From Agapanthus africanus (taxonomy: Eukaryota; Streptophyta; Magnoliopsida; Asparagales; Amaryllidaceae): DNA of 64,000 nt. Under the pieces are notes generated by a model. The model was not told the origin of the DNA, did no database searches, and saw nothing but the letters and a program-made list of their open reading frames with translations. Both the position numbers and the translations under genes were made by a program. The stretch covers positions 754,919,632-754,983,631 of the forward strand of contig CM057340.1 of NCBI GenBank assembly GCA_030015575.1, in the 5' to 3' direction. Shown here in pieces: positions 46,640-57,534 of this stretch (within the stretch, counting starts at the first letter, position 1; each line of letters opens with the position of its first letter).

Positions 46640-48344
46640 CTAATAGATGACCTTATTAGCGTGGCCCGAGCTCCCCGGAGGCTTGTTGGTCTCCGTGCTC
46701 GGCACCGAGTATGGGGCTCCCTGGGCTCTGGACTGGTCATTTGCCGAAACGAGCATGATCTGGCCAATGGTCAGCTCGGCGGGAGGGGGACGCTGCTCCT
46801 GCTCGCGGTCGCACTGTCGTTTATCCCTCAAGTAGGCGGCGAGGTGCCCTGATCGGATGAGCTCCTCGATGTAGTCCCGGAGTTGCTTACAATCCTCCGT
46901 GGCGTGGCCCAGTGTCCGGTGGAAGGCGCAGTAGGGGCCCCGGGTTCGCTTCGAGGCCTGACGCGGGATTAGAGGGAACTTAAAGAACCCCTCGCCCTGG
47001 GCCTCCTCTAGTAACACTGCGAGGGAGATGTTGAGCGGGGTGTACTCCTGGAACTTCGGGTGATAGGGCTGCTGACGCTCCGGCCTCTCTTCCCGAACCC
47101 TCTTTTTCTGGTCGGATCGTTCTGCTCGAGGGAGGTTCGCGTTCACCTCGGACTCGAGCTGGACCTCGCGCTCGGTCCACGCCTTGACCTCGGCCATGGT
47201 CTTAGGCTGTGCCAATGCAAAGGAGCGCAACCATTCCTTGTGCCTAAGACCAGATCTGAGCGCCGTGATGACGGTCTCATCCCGGTGCTCGGGGATCTCG
47301 AGGAGGGCGTTGTAGAAGCGGGTGACGTAAGTTTTGAACGTCTCCTTGTCCCCTCTCTTAATTGTGAAGAGGTAGTCGACCGTGCGCTTCTGCCGACGGT
47401 TTCCGACGAAGTGGCCGAGGAACTGAGTAGCCAGCTCATCAAAGGTCGAGATTGAGAGAGGCTCGAGTCCTCGGAACCAGTCCCGACCAGAGCGGATGAG
47501 GGTGGCTGGGAAGACTCTGCACTGGGCGGCGTCAGAATGGTCCTGGAAGCTCATCTCCATGGTGAAAGCATCCAAATGGTCTTTCGGGTCGGTTTTCCCG
47601 TCGAACAGAGAGACTTTCGGGGGCTTGTTGTGCGAGGAGACGTGGACAGCGAGCAGTCCCTCGGTAAATGGCTTGGTGAGCGAGTCAGCGGCGTATTTAG
47701 CCCCGTCGTCCGAGAGGTGACCTTCCCGGTGCATGCCCTCGATCTTCTTTTTGAGGGCGTCGAGTCGGCCGTGGTACCCCGAGAATTCGGCGTCTTATGA
47801 TCCCTGGCCTCTGCTGTGGGAGATCTGCGTCTGGGCGCGGCCCCGGTTCCTTTCGATGAGGTTCCTCAGATCCTCGGGCAAGGTGGCCCTCGAGCCGTCG
47901 TGGCGAGCCCCTTCTGTGCGACCCCGTCGAGGGAGGGGGTGTCGGTCATGCCTGGGGACAGGCGAGGTGACCGACATCTCCTCAGGGGGGTGAGGGTCGC
48001 GAGGAGGCTCGAGGCGAGGCGCTGGCGGTGGATCTTGGTGTGGACCTGTGGGGCGCCCAGCGGGCCTCAGGGAGTATCGACCCGTGAGATCTGTGTCCAT
48101 GGGTCGTAGCCTGCAGGTGGTCAGCCGTGCCGACGAGGGAAGAGTCTTCTGGAGGCGAAGGAGCGGCGATATAGGGCCTTGGCCCGGCCGTTTGGATGAG
48201 GACGAGCGCCTCCACGAGGGACTATAGTCGATCTATTCGGCCGGCGAGGACGTTGATGACGGTCGCCGGAGGAGGTTCGTCCGCGCCTCCGGTGAGGAGG
48301 AGGTGGCGGCTGGTACCTGGATCTTCAAGGTGATCGCTTGCCAT
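46640..48344 (-). pseudogene. Tat-type Gag, interrupted
   Basis: On the minus strand the likely start is the ATG at 48344 (MASDHLEDPGTSRHLLL). A stop occurs near 48224 (IDRL then SLVEA), a frameshift near 48100, and another stop at 47795. From 47734 a 364-codon frame is clean. It has the plant retrotransposon Gag domain (PF03732 type): KTDPKDHLDAFTMEMSF, RSGRDWFRGLEPLSISTFDE, LFTIKRGDKETFKTYVTRF and ALRSGLRHKEW. A cysteine/histidine region, YCAFHRTLGHATEDCKQLRD, follows, a Tat-style reduced zinc motif. The frame ends at 46640 with no protease domain. Downstream (minus sense) the space is taken by antisense genes rather than pol. Confidence 0.85.
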
Positions 48345-48388
48345 GTGGATGGAGATCGGAAGGCCAACTTTGTTTTTTGTGGAGTTTG

Positions 48389-48409
48389 TTTCCCACAGAC
48401 GGCGTCAAC
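48389..48409 (-). other. Primer binding site region of the Tat-type element
   Basis: In minus sense the LTR end CCATCA is followed by GTTGACGCCGTCTGTGGGAA, matching the TTGGCGCCGTCTGTGGGAA type found in other plant elements. Confidence 0.7.
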
Positions 48410-49147
48410 TGATGGAGGTCCTTTTCGGGTCTCCGTCAGATGTTGTCTTCCGTCGATCTCCCGGTAGATCTTGGAGGTGATCTCCTGTTGCGTGTGGGTC
48501 TCAATGGGTTTTGAGGAGATTGGTGGTTTTGAGGAGTTTGCGCCGAGTACCTGCAAGGAAGTCCCGGGGTGGTTTGGTACCACCGAGGACCCTCCGACGA
48601 TCAAGTTAGCACAAGATTCGAGCAAAGTAACGGCTAAGTAGGGTGAAAAAAGCTTACTTGACCCCTCTGTGATGGGGGTTTATATAGTGGTGGCAGCACG
48701 CAGTAGCAGGCGCGAGAATCTCACCGGCAGTTACGCCCCCGACGTCATGCCCGCGTAATAAGTGGATCGCCCGTAATGGGGATCATGATGGCGTGGAACG
48801 TGGGATGTTGCCGGCGGAGAATCCACGCATGGCGAGATTTGCGGAGCGGCGGTTACGCCTGTGAGTGGTGGAGTTGGTCGGTCGGAGGGACCGAGGAAGA
48901 TGGCCTCGGCGGGAGAGCTCGGGGACGAGCGGGAGGGCCGAGGCATCTTGGTCCTGTGGTAGCTCAAGGCGAGATGAGAGGCCGAGGAGGCCAATTTGCA
49001 TGGGGCTCTGAGGAGAGCCAGCTTGTGCTTGCAGGTCGGGTACAAGGGTAGCCTGATCGGGCCCTGTGAGCCCCTTCTTCTGAGTTCTGGAACACATCAT
49101 CTGCCACGTGTCCTGATCTGGGAGATTGCCAATATAGAGCATCATCA
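48410..49147 (-). repeat. Tat-type LTR copy B (shared middle LTR)
   Basis: 738 bp, same ends as copy A. On one side it has the primer binding site (48389-48409) and on the other the polypurine tract (49148-49163), so it acts as 5' LTR of one unit and 3' LTR of the next. Confidence 0.9.
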
Positions 49148-49795
49148 TTAGCCCCCCACTCTTGTCCCGACCAGCTGGCGGGTCGGGTCAAGAGTGGACT
49201 GCCGGGCTGCCCGGGGTGAGCTCCCTCCTAAGGTTTCGTCGGGGTGCATCCCCGGGCTGTCAGCTGTCTTTTCTGCCGGCGAATCAGGGCGAGATCTCTG
49301 CATTTAAGGAAGCTGCACCGGTTCGTGCATCCTGTCTCTGAAGCGACGGTCCGCGTGTCAAGCGTCAGTTGGCCCACGTGACGTGTGCAGTCCTGCGGTG
49401 TCTGATGGAATGCGACCCAGTGTGGGAACGACAAGTGGAGCGATCGGGGCCGTTGGACACGAGGAGGCGCTTTGGCGGGAGATGAAGGCGCCGTTGGATG
49501 AGGGCGATTGCAGTGGTAAATAAGGGTGGGGCCCACTCCAGGGGGCCCACCCCTTCATATTTCCTCGCTCTAAGTCCTGCTTGCTCGGCGCTCGTCTTCT
49601 TTTTCTGCTTTCGTTTCCCGAGGATCCTTCCTCTCCAGGTTAGATGTCTTCTTTCGTAGAATCTGTAGATGTTGTAGGAGTAGGTTCTAGGGACCCTCTA
49701 GTTGAGCCTGAGTCTTTCCGGGGAGCAGAGATCAGATCCTCTTCCCGGGATCGTGCGGCGGGGGCAGCCCCCAGGGAGGAGGCGGTAGACGCTTC
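49148..49795 (+). pseudogene. Second, truncated copy of antisense ORF 1 start and leader
   Basis: Closely repeats 39044-39690, including the promoter region and the first ~50 codons (MSSFVESVDVVGVGSRDPL from about 49644). It ends abruptly at GGTAGACGCT, where it joins the rearranged junction at 49796-49821. Confidence 0.85.
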
Positions 49796-49821
49796 CCGGG
49801 ATTAGTTGGCGCCGTCTGTGG
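49796..49821 (+). other. Inverted primer-binding-site-like fragment at a rearrangement junction
   Basis: GTTGGCGCCGTCTGTGGAAA lies here on the plus strand, opposite to the site at 48389-48409, flanked on both sides by TCCCGGGA/T words. It separates the truncated internal region from LTR copy C. Confidence 0.7.
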
Positions 49822-50412
49822 AAAGTCCCGGGATGGTTTGGTACCACCGAGGACCCTCCAACGATCAAGTTAGCACAAGATCCGAGCAGAGTAACGGCTA
49901 AGTAGGGTGAAAAAAGCTTACTTGACCCCTCTGTGCTGGGGGTTTATATAGTGGCGGCAGCACGCAGCAGCAGGTGCGAGAATCTCGCCGGCAGTTACGC
50001 CCCCGACGTCACGCCCGCGTAATAAGCTGATCGTCCGTTAATGGGGATCGTGATGGCATGGAACGTGGGATGTTGCCGACGGAGAATCCGCGCATTGCGA
50101 GATTGGCGGAGCGGCGGTTACGCCTGTGAGTGGTGGAGTTGGTCGGTCGGAGGGACTGAGGAAGATGGTCTCGGCGGGAGAGCTCGGAGACGAGCGGGAG
50201 GGCCGAGGCATCTTGGTCCTGTGGTAGCTCGGGGCGAGCTGAGAGGCCGAGAAGGCCAATTTGCAGGGGGCTCTTAGGAGAGCCAGCTTATGCTTGCAGG
50301 TCGGGTACAGGGGTAGCCTGGTTGGCCCCTATGGGCCCTTTCTTCTGAGTTCTGAGACACGTCATCTGCCACGTGTCCTGATCTGGGAGATTGCCAATAT
50401 AGAGCATCATCA
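49822..50412 (-). repeat. Tat-type LTR copy C (truncated)
   Basis: Matches copies A and B from the GTCCCGGG(A/G)TGGTTTGG point to the CATCATCA edge, but lacks about 145 bp at the left. The right edge is followed by the CTTGC duplication. Confidence 0.88.
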
Positions 50413-50417
50413 CTTGC

Positions 50418-51271
50418 CCTAATTTTTTACTTGTTTATTATTACCTCTTTATTTTTTATTGCCTTAATTCTGACCATTATGGAAGTGGCGATATTGGAAA
50501 CAAGAGAGGAGATTGGGTGATTGGAAGCGGATATAAGGGAATTAGGAAAATTGAATCGTAGATCAGAGATTTGAAAGGAGTGATTCAGAAATTGAAAATA
50601 GAGACGAAGGAATCAGAGGAATTGTATTAGAGATGGGGGATTTGAAAATGAAGATGCATATTATTATGGAAGACGATATTGCGGAGCAAAATAGAAAATT
50701 GAGAGAGAAGTATCGAGAAAGAAGGAGCAAACCATAGTAGCCGCGATAGGAAATCATACAAATAAGTTTTTTGAAAGAATAATCATATGTGTATTTGATT
50801 AAAAAAAAATTAGGGTCCTAGGACTTTTGCAAAAATATCCTATGTATGATACACACAATCTATTTTGGGCTTGAAACATTGGTATTTTGTAAGTATTGGG
50901 TATTTTCACAATTTCGAAAATACATGGGTTTAAAAATAAGTCATCTTTTCAAACGGCGCACGGAAACAATTTTCTCAATTTTTAATGCAATTAACGTACG
51001 GATTAAAAACTTCAACCCCCTTGGCAGGCTTTTCTTAATCCTTTTCTTTTATAAGTGTGAAGACAGAAGATTTTTTTCAAATAATAGGAAGCAACTTGCT
51101 GCACAATGATATATACATTTTCAGAGGATGCAATCCCTCACCTAATGAGATCCATAAGAAAACAAATTGTTCTTCCAAGCTCAAGATGACAATAATGTAT
51201 AAAGTCCTCGAACATATCTCATTTTTAAGCTATTCGAGTTCTTGGACTAATCTGACAACTATTAATTCGTT
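50418..51271. other. No recognisable feature
   Basis: AT-rich sequence with short frames only; G/A-rich on the plus strand at 50500-50730. No supported gene or element. Confidence 0.5.
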
Positions 51272-51690
51272 TATATTATATGAGATTAATGGAGGAAAGA
51301 GGCCATAGGAGGGGATTTCCTCCTTTGGCGTCGAAAAAGCACCCCCTCTCTAGTTTTTTCCGACGATCGGCACCTACCATCTTCATCGTCATCATCTAAG
51401 ATGTGGGTATACCAAATTTCATGTGATTCTACAACTTTTTCACCGTTGATTTAGTGGGTTCAAAATTAACGGTTTACCAACAATAGAACTTTTTACATTG
51501 CTAAATCAACGGTGAAAAGGTTGTAGAATCACATGAAATTTGGTGTATCCACATCTTAGATGATGACGATGAAGATGGTGGATGCCGATCGTCGAAAAAA
51601 ACTAGGAAGGGGGTATTTTTTCGACGCCATAGGAGGGAATTCCCTCCTATGGCATCTTTTCTCCATTATTCTCATATTATATATTCAAAA
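51272..51690. mobile_element. Foldback/MITE-like inverted repeat
   Basis: The left arm (about 51272-51453) is the reverse complement, with mismatches, of the right arm (about 51501-51690); the loop is about 47 nt. Arms share TATGAGATTAATGGAG, GCCATAGGAGGG, TCGTCATCATCTAAGATGTG and CACATGAAATTTGG-type words. No coding is present. A target duplication could not be fixed, so the superfamily is not assigned. Confidence 0.8.
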
Positions 51691-53344
51691 AAAAAGCATA
51701 GTATTATACTTTCAAGCTTTCATATTTTATATTGTGATTTCATATCACATGTCCTAATTAAAAGAGGCTGTGGCTTTGGTGTCAATTTGGTACGTTGTGG
51801 TTTAATTTGATTTTGGATGTTGGTTGTGTATAATACTTGGAAGATGTGTGAGCTAATATGGTAGTTGGGAAACAAGGTTCATGGTTTTTTCAAGTTCAAT
51901 TTCGGCACGTTTACTCTTAAATTCTTTGTTTGACTCTAATTTTTCAGGAAATATTTTGAGCAAATCTCTTCACAAACCTTAAATATCTTCAACATTATAT
52001 ATTTGACTCTATGAAACACCAAAATACGAAGAAAGAAAAGGAAATTAAACATAGACCGCCTCTTTTCAAACTTTTTATAGTATAGCAAGGATTTCTCTCA
52101 ATCACCAACCCTAAGAACCTCTTGAGCGTAGCACGTAGACGCCACCTCATTCCATTCTAGATCAAATGACAATCCCGTTGGCGAGTTAAAGGTTAGTCGT
52201 TGAACGGTGTTGATTGAATCCCTTGATTAAGGACATTTTGATTAGTAGGGTTCACTAGCTATGGTTTCTATTTGAAGGTGTTTTGCCATTGTTTTGTACT
52301 CGGTTTTGTGTGTTCAATAATATTCGAGAATTTTTATCCATCTTTTCAAAGCTCTAGGTTTAACTTTCATCTGATAAGACAATACCTATCCTTCGAAATC
52401 TATAGAACCATATCTAGCCATGTATTCATCACACCACATAATCAAGGAATTATAAGGCTTGGAATCTAAATGATACAACGGGGAGAAAACAGAAACTTTT
52501 GTTGAAGTCATCTCAAGACTTGTTCAACCACTTATCTATCTATTATTTTGCTCAACTATTTCTTTTTCTTTGAATTACAATCACTTTAAAAATGAGACAC
52601 CAAATATTATGAATTACTTCAACAAAGATGGGGACCTTTTGTCTTCATACCTAAAGAATAACTAATTAATATCATGTGTGATCAATGTTATATGTGATCT
52701 AGTATAGAATTGAGTTTCGGTGCATGTTAGTTAAAATTCAGCTGCATTCACTTAAGTAGTTGAAGATTTAGCCATAATAAATTATCACACATAATATTTG
52801 TTATGCATTTGAACGGGTTAAAATTGTCCTCAGGCTTGTTAATTTGTTTTATCAATCTTTGTGTTATTAGTCGGCGCCTTCATCTTTGTATACAATATAT
52901 TATGTTCCTTCTCGGAATGTGCTATGGTTCTCTAAACATTTGCTTTGCTTAAAAGATCGATACAATTTCGTTCACCCACTGATTATAAGATTATACAAAA
53001 GAGTGTGTTGCCCAAGAATAACGAAAATCCCAAAACAAGATTGGTTAAATTATCACTCTGTTTTGATTATTCTGAAAGTTTACACAAAACTTCAGACCTT
53101 GATATTCTATGTAGTGAAAAGGTACCTGAATCTGAACTCATTGGATTTGCGTCGAACAAGAATGGTACGTAGTAGTTGATCCAAATGTGAGTTTGTGCTG
53201 ATGGGTATGGCGCGGTAGATCGCCCTAGGCAAGTTTTCGAAATAAAAGCCTGGATTCAAACAAAAAAAAGGAAATGGCTTATTTATAAACAAAATGCACT
53301 CACTTCAATCGACTCGTAAGCAAAGAAGAACTAGCCATGGTATT
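51691..53344. other. No recognised gene; short plus-strand frame at 52945
   Basis: AT-rich. The 75-codon plus-strand frame at 52945-53172 is open in two overlapping frames and shows no motif, so I do not call it a gene. No sign of the DUF547 domain expected downstream of the relic at 53345-54248. Confidence 0.45.
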
Positions 53345-54248
53345 TTAACAAATTGGATTTGCTTCAATCGAACAAAAATGCTTACATGGACCAATATCGC
53401 TTCTTTCGAATTCCAAACAAATTTCATAAGGATCTTGAAACCCTATCTCTTCTAATACCTCAGAAGCTCTGAAATTGAGTATACTATATACTTAAAGGCA
53501 TTTCAAGCTATATTCAGGTCATTCTCAAAACTTTTTCCTCGGGTGATTGCATGTGGTTCTTTGTAGACCTAGTATTAATTTGGTTCTCTTTTTCTTGTCG
53601 ATCTTCAAAATTCCCCTTCATGATAGGCTTCTCCACATTGGCAAATCGATTCGATGAAGGCTCATTTGGAATCCTGAGATGGACAATTCTCAAAGTAGAA
53701 ATCTGAGGTGTTCTCTATGGTTTTCTTCGAAGTCAATATATGTACTGCTTCTTGATATAATCCGGTCCTTGTCTGGAATTCGACAATTGCTCTTTGAGCC
53801 AAACAACTTCCTCTTCTAAGATTGCAACTTCAGCTAGAAGCTCTAGTATCTTGAGAGAGAGCAATATACATCACTAACTCAAAATCTAATCATATTTATA
53901 TACTAAATTTTGAACAAGAGAGAATCTAGAATTTATAGTTACATGTGAAGGAAGATATGAAGGGAGACTAGGAAGAGCCCCTAGAGATCTGGTGAAAGCT
54001 CTCTCCAATGCTCTATGGACATTTTCTTCATGCCTTAGCTTTCTCTTGAGCTTGTCAACCTAAAGATTTAAGTGAAAGAAAATGAAATCAAACACAATCA
54101 AATTGAGTTATACAGAAGAAAATGTGAGCAAAATTAAATGAAATCATGCATCTTGTTGTAGGGCAATCTTTCTCTCTCTTCTAGATTGAATTCTATTTGT
54201 TGTTTTTCCCCGAGTCTCAATCTTCTTCTCCTTCTCCATTTCCTTCAT
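53345..54248 (-). pseudogene. MIP1-type leucine-zipper / DUF547-family gene relic
   Basis: Minus-strand exons can be read. Exon 1 (54248-54150): MKEMEKEKKIETRG... ending RRERKIALQQD. Exon 2 (54059-53943): [20 protein letters not shown], then [14 protein letters not shown]. Exon 3 (from 53849): ILELLAEVAILEEEVVWLKE. They join in phase 0; the acceptors are AG, donor 2 is GT and donor 1 is GC. This is the conserved N-terminal zipper (PF14389-like) of plant MIP1/DUF547 proteins. After RQG an extra ~5 bases near 53762-53768 break the frame before LYQEAVHI. Downstream, KENQINTRSTKNHMQSPEEK (about 53590) and EIGFQDPYEICLEFERSDIG (about 53440) match later conserved parts. The DUF547 domain is absent. 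It looks like a decayed or truncated host gene. Confidence 0.75.
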
Positions 54249-54779
54249 CAAAAATTGATGTCAAATTACATAAAACTAAGTTAAGATGAAAGCTAGAGAT
54301 CAAAAACAAATATACCCATTTGGAATTGTCATATATATGAAGAGCATGGAATAAGATTGCTCAAATGATTGAAGTTATCTAGAGAAATAAAAAAAACCAT
54401 TTTGAATTATAGTGAAAAACCACCAAATTTTGATAAAATAGAGCAAGAGACATTAAAAGGGAAAAAAGAGGCAAACTACATAGAAAGGTGAGACTAATCA
54501 TGTTAAAGTTCAAAAGACTCAACACCACAACACCCAATGAATTACTTCCTTTGAGAAACTACTCAACAACTTTGCTTGCTTTCTAGTTTGAAATATCATT
54601 TTCCTTTAGAAAATCAAACTCAAATTGTAATGAGAAAGCTCTTGATTTCTCACAAAAGAGAATTAGAATGCAAAAACCCAGATAGGATTCTTACTTTATC
54701 ATGCTTTGAGGGATTTTTCATAGTTTGCAAAGCTGTTCTCACTTTGGTGTTCATCTCTTTTCCAGCTCGCTCTCTCTCT
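54249..54779. other. No recognisable feature
   Basis: AT-rich spacer between the MIP1-type relic and the Reina 3' LTR, ending in a (CT)n run at 54765-54783. It might include the relic's upstream region, but no exon is evident. Confidence 0.45.
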
Positions 54780-55342
54780 CTCTCCGCAAGATATCCGAAG
54801 AGTATCGAAACACGTATTGAGATGCGGAAAACTGTTAAGTTCCATAAGCCCGGATAACTGGACGTGCCGCAGCTAAAGGCAAGACGACGAGACCATAGAG
54901 TTTGGTCGAATCCACGACCGTGCCGAATCCACAGAAAAGAGAGACTCAAATTTTTTATTAATTTTCAAGATAATCTCTACAAAATGCCATAGGCTTTATT
55001 TATAGTAAAATACCGTCTTGCGAAACAAGTCGGTTTAAGGGTTAAGGAATAAAAGCAATCTTAATCTAATAAGAAAAAAATTCAAAAATAAATCTAACCT
55101 AACAAAAGTAAATTAAACCAATCAATTATGATCTATTGAAATATGGAAATATAGATAAATCCTAATTGATTGAAAAATCTAATTATGATTTATCCAATCA
55201 ACTATGATTTACCCAATCAATTATGATCTATCCAAATATAAATAAATTCTAATTGATTGAAAAAATCCATGATTTGCCTTCCAGCTGCTCGATCTCATGT
55301 CGGTCGTGCTTGTATGTGATGTACGCATTAAGGTGCGCTACA
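54780..55342 (-). repeat. Element D 3' LTR
   Basis: In minus sense it starts TGTAGCGCACC at 55342, just after a purine-rich GCCGGGGAGCATGA, and ends near 54780 in a CT run, where it matches 63620-64000 (GAAGAGTA(T/C)CGAA, CCGGATAACTGGACG, TTTGGTCGAATCCACG). The left edge is uncertain by about 10 bases. Confidence 0.8.
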
Positions 55343-55356
55343 TCATGCTCCCCGGC

Positions 55357-56330
55357 TTAAGAAAAACTCATAGTAATGATGTGCACGGGAAGCTCCGATT
55401 TCTTTTCCGATGGGTAGTAGTTAAAAAGATCTGTCAAATTGAACATCTTTGAGATATTAAACTCTTCTGAAAGGTCGATGACGCAGGCGTTGTCGTTGAA
55501 TTTCCTGAGCACACAGTAAGGGCCGATCTTGTGGTTTGCGAGCTTGTGATACGTACCGACCGGGAAACAGTCTTTGCGTAGATGCACCATAAGGAAGTCG
55601 CCAACTTGAAAGGTATGTTGCCGCCGGTGTTTGTTCGCATTCTCCTTGTACTTGGCATTCGACTCATGGAGCTTTTGGCGAACTTCTTTATAAATTAACT
55701 GGCCGTGCGCCGCCATATTGTTAGCCGAGATGTTTGGCCCGGGTGTTTTGGTAAGGAAGCAAGGTCGAGGAGATGTCGAGGTTGGACGTAGACAATGGAG
55801 AACAGAGACCTTCCCGTCTACCGGTTTTCTATGGAGTTATAAGAGAACTCTGCTTGCGCTAAACGACATCCCATTGCTTCGGTCGAGTCCTGGTAAACAT
55901 GCGAAGGATATTCCCAAGAGTACGATTCACAACCTCCGTTTGCCTATCGATTTGCGAAGGACTGGTGCTGCTGAAATTTAGCGTTGTACTGAAACGTCCC
56001 CACAAACTCTTCCAAAGTGTGAAAAAACTTCGTGTCACGGTTCGATATGATTGTCTTTGGCACACCATGAAGTCATACCACCTCGCGAAAGAATAGTCCC
56101 GCCACATTGGTGGCATCATCCGTTTTTCGACAAGCAACGAAGTATGCCATCTTCGAAAATCTTTCGACCATCACCATTATAGTGTCTCGACCCCGTTGAG
56201 TGCAGGGAAGGCCAAGTATGAAGTCCATTGATACGCCTTCCCACAGAGCCTCCAGAACCGGCAAAGGTTGATAAAGACCGGTGTTTTGTCCTTATCCTTT
56301 GGCGACTTGGCACACTTGACACCTCCGCAC
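55357..56330 (-). pseudogene. Element D integrase (core to C-terminus)
   Basis: The minus-strand sequence shows [20 protein letters not shown] with the first catalytic Asp at about 56230, then [20 protein letters not shown]. After frameshifts, QIDRQTEVVNRTLGNILRMF (about 55950) carries the catalytic Glu. The tail from 55716 reads YKENANKHRRQHTFQVGDFL, VHLRKDCFPVGTYHKLANHK and IGPYCVLRKFNDNACVIDL, ending with a TAA near 55357. Several stops and frameshifts separate these parts. Confidence 0.82.
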
Positions 56331-56443
56331 GAAATTCTCAACCTCTTTTCAAAATTGAGGCCAATAGTAGCGCTCCTCCGTCAAAGATAGCGTCTTGTCG
56401 CATCCAAAGTGTCCACCGAGACCGCCGCAATGAATCTTTCAAA

Positions 56444-57490
56444 TCACATGTAGGCAAAGCGATCCTCATGGAAAACAAAATTAGTTGCTTCGATATAGGA
56501 AGCCCTCTTGTTGGTGGTAGTCATCGCTTGCTCGTATGTCGACCGTCTTTTTCTTGCGTCACTGAGCTTATCACTACCAATGATGGATCTTTTGTCTTGC
56601 ATTAGGACTGCTCCCATGCCAACGTTTCTTGCGTCGCAATCGACTTTGAATACCTTCTTAAAATTAGGCAAAGCGAGGACGGGGGCGGTTGTGAGCTTCT
56701 TCTTTATGAGGTGGAAACATGCTTCAGTTTTGGGTGTCCAACGAAACGTTCCTTTCTTCGTGCACTCAGTGATTGGTGATATAATGCTGCTGAAATTTTT
56801 AACAAACCGATGGTAAAAGATGACAAGACCGTGGAAATTGCGGACCTCGGTCATGGTTGTCAGTGTAGGCCAATCACGGATTGCACGAACCTTTTCCTCA
56901 TCGACGGTGATGCCTCCTCGCTTACGACGAATCCGAGAAAGATCAAACAGTTCGTTATGAAATAGCACTTCTTGAGTTGGATGTAAAGTTTATTTTCCTG
57001 CAGAATTAGAAAAACCTTCCTCAAGTGCCTCATATGATCTTCTTCATTATGGGTGAAAATTAAAATGTCATCAAAGAAAACGATTATGAATTTATTGATG
57101 AAGGGCTTTGTGAATTGGTTTATGAGCCGTATAAAGGTTCTTGGTGCGTTGGAGAGCCCGAACGGCATGACGAGCCACTCATATAGTCCTTCTTGTGTCT
57201 TGAAGGCGATCTTCCATTCATCTCCGTGTCTATGCGAATTTGGTGGTAGCCGCTCTTGAGATCGATCTTTGAGAAGGCACGAGCACCCGCCAATGTATCC
57301 AGCATATCTTCTAGCCGAAGAATGGGGAACCAATACTTTATTATGATTTTGTTGATTACTCGGCTATCGACACACATCCTCTATGTTCCGTCCTTCTTGG
57401 ATATGAGTAGCGCTGCGAACGACACATGGACTAAGGCTCTCACAAACGAAGACTTTCTTGAGGAGATCTTCCACTTGCGCTTGTAAGATT
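56444..57490 (-). pseudogene. Element D reverse transcriptase and RNase H
   Basis: Minus-strand RT motifs in order are [42 protein letters not shown] and the [13 protein letters not shown] catalytic box (about 57080). The connection [20 protein letters not shown] and early RNase H ([20 protein letters not shown]) follow to about 56580; the rest of RNase H is damaged. At least four frame breaks occur, near 57370, 57245, 56985 and 56600. Confidence 0.85.
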
Positions 57491-57534
57491 TCATTCTCTT
57501 TGGGGCTCATGCGGTAGTGGGGAAGATTGAGGAG

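Larger units (their letters stand above)
38306..50412 (-). mobile_element. Tat-type Ty3/gypsy element with three LTRs in tandem, pol-less, two antisense genes
   Basis: Three copies of one LTR lie at 38306-39043, 48410-49147 and 49822-50412 (truncated), all in minus orientation, and the whole is bounded by CTTGC. Between the first two are, in minus sense, a primer binding site, a Gag pseudogene, a plus-strand 150-codon gene, a 170-bp tandem repeat, and a plus-strand Transposase_28/coiled-coil gene ending next to the 3' LTR. No protease, RT, RNase H or integrase is visible. A shortened second internal region (49148-49821) lies between the second and third LTR. Antisense extra ORFs next to the 3' LTR are known in the Tat lineage. 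The outer duplication indicates that all three LTRs belong to one insertion locus. Confidence 0.88.

Noticed and set aside
47060-47800. Plus-strand ORFs opposite the Tat-type Gag
   Set aside because: Reverse-strand shadows of the conserved Gag frame.
52945-53179. Possible small gene on the plus strand
   Set aside because: Two overlapping frames are equally open, no motif, no splice or promoter context.
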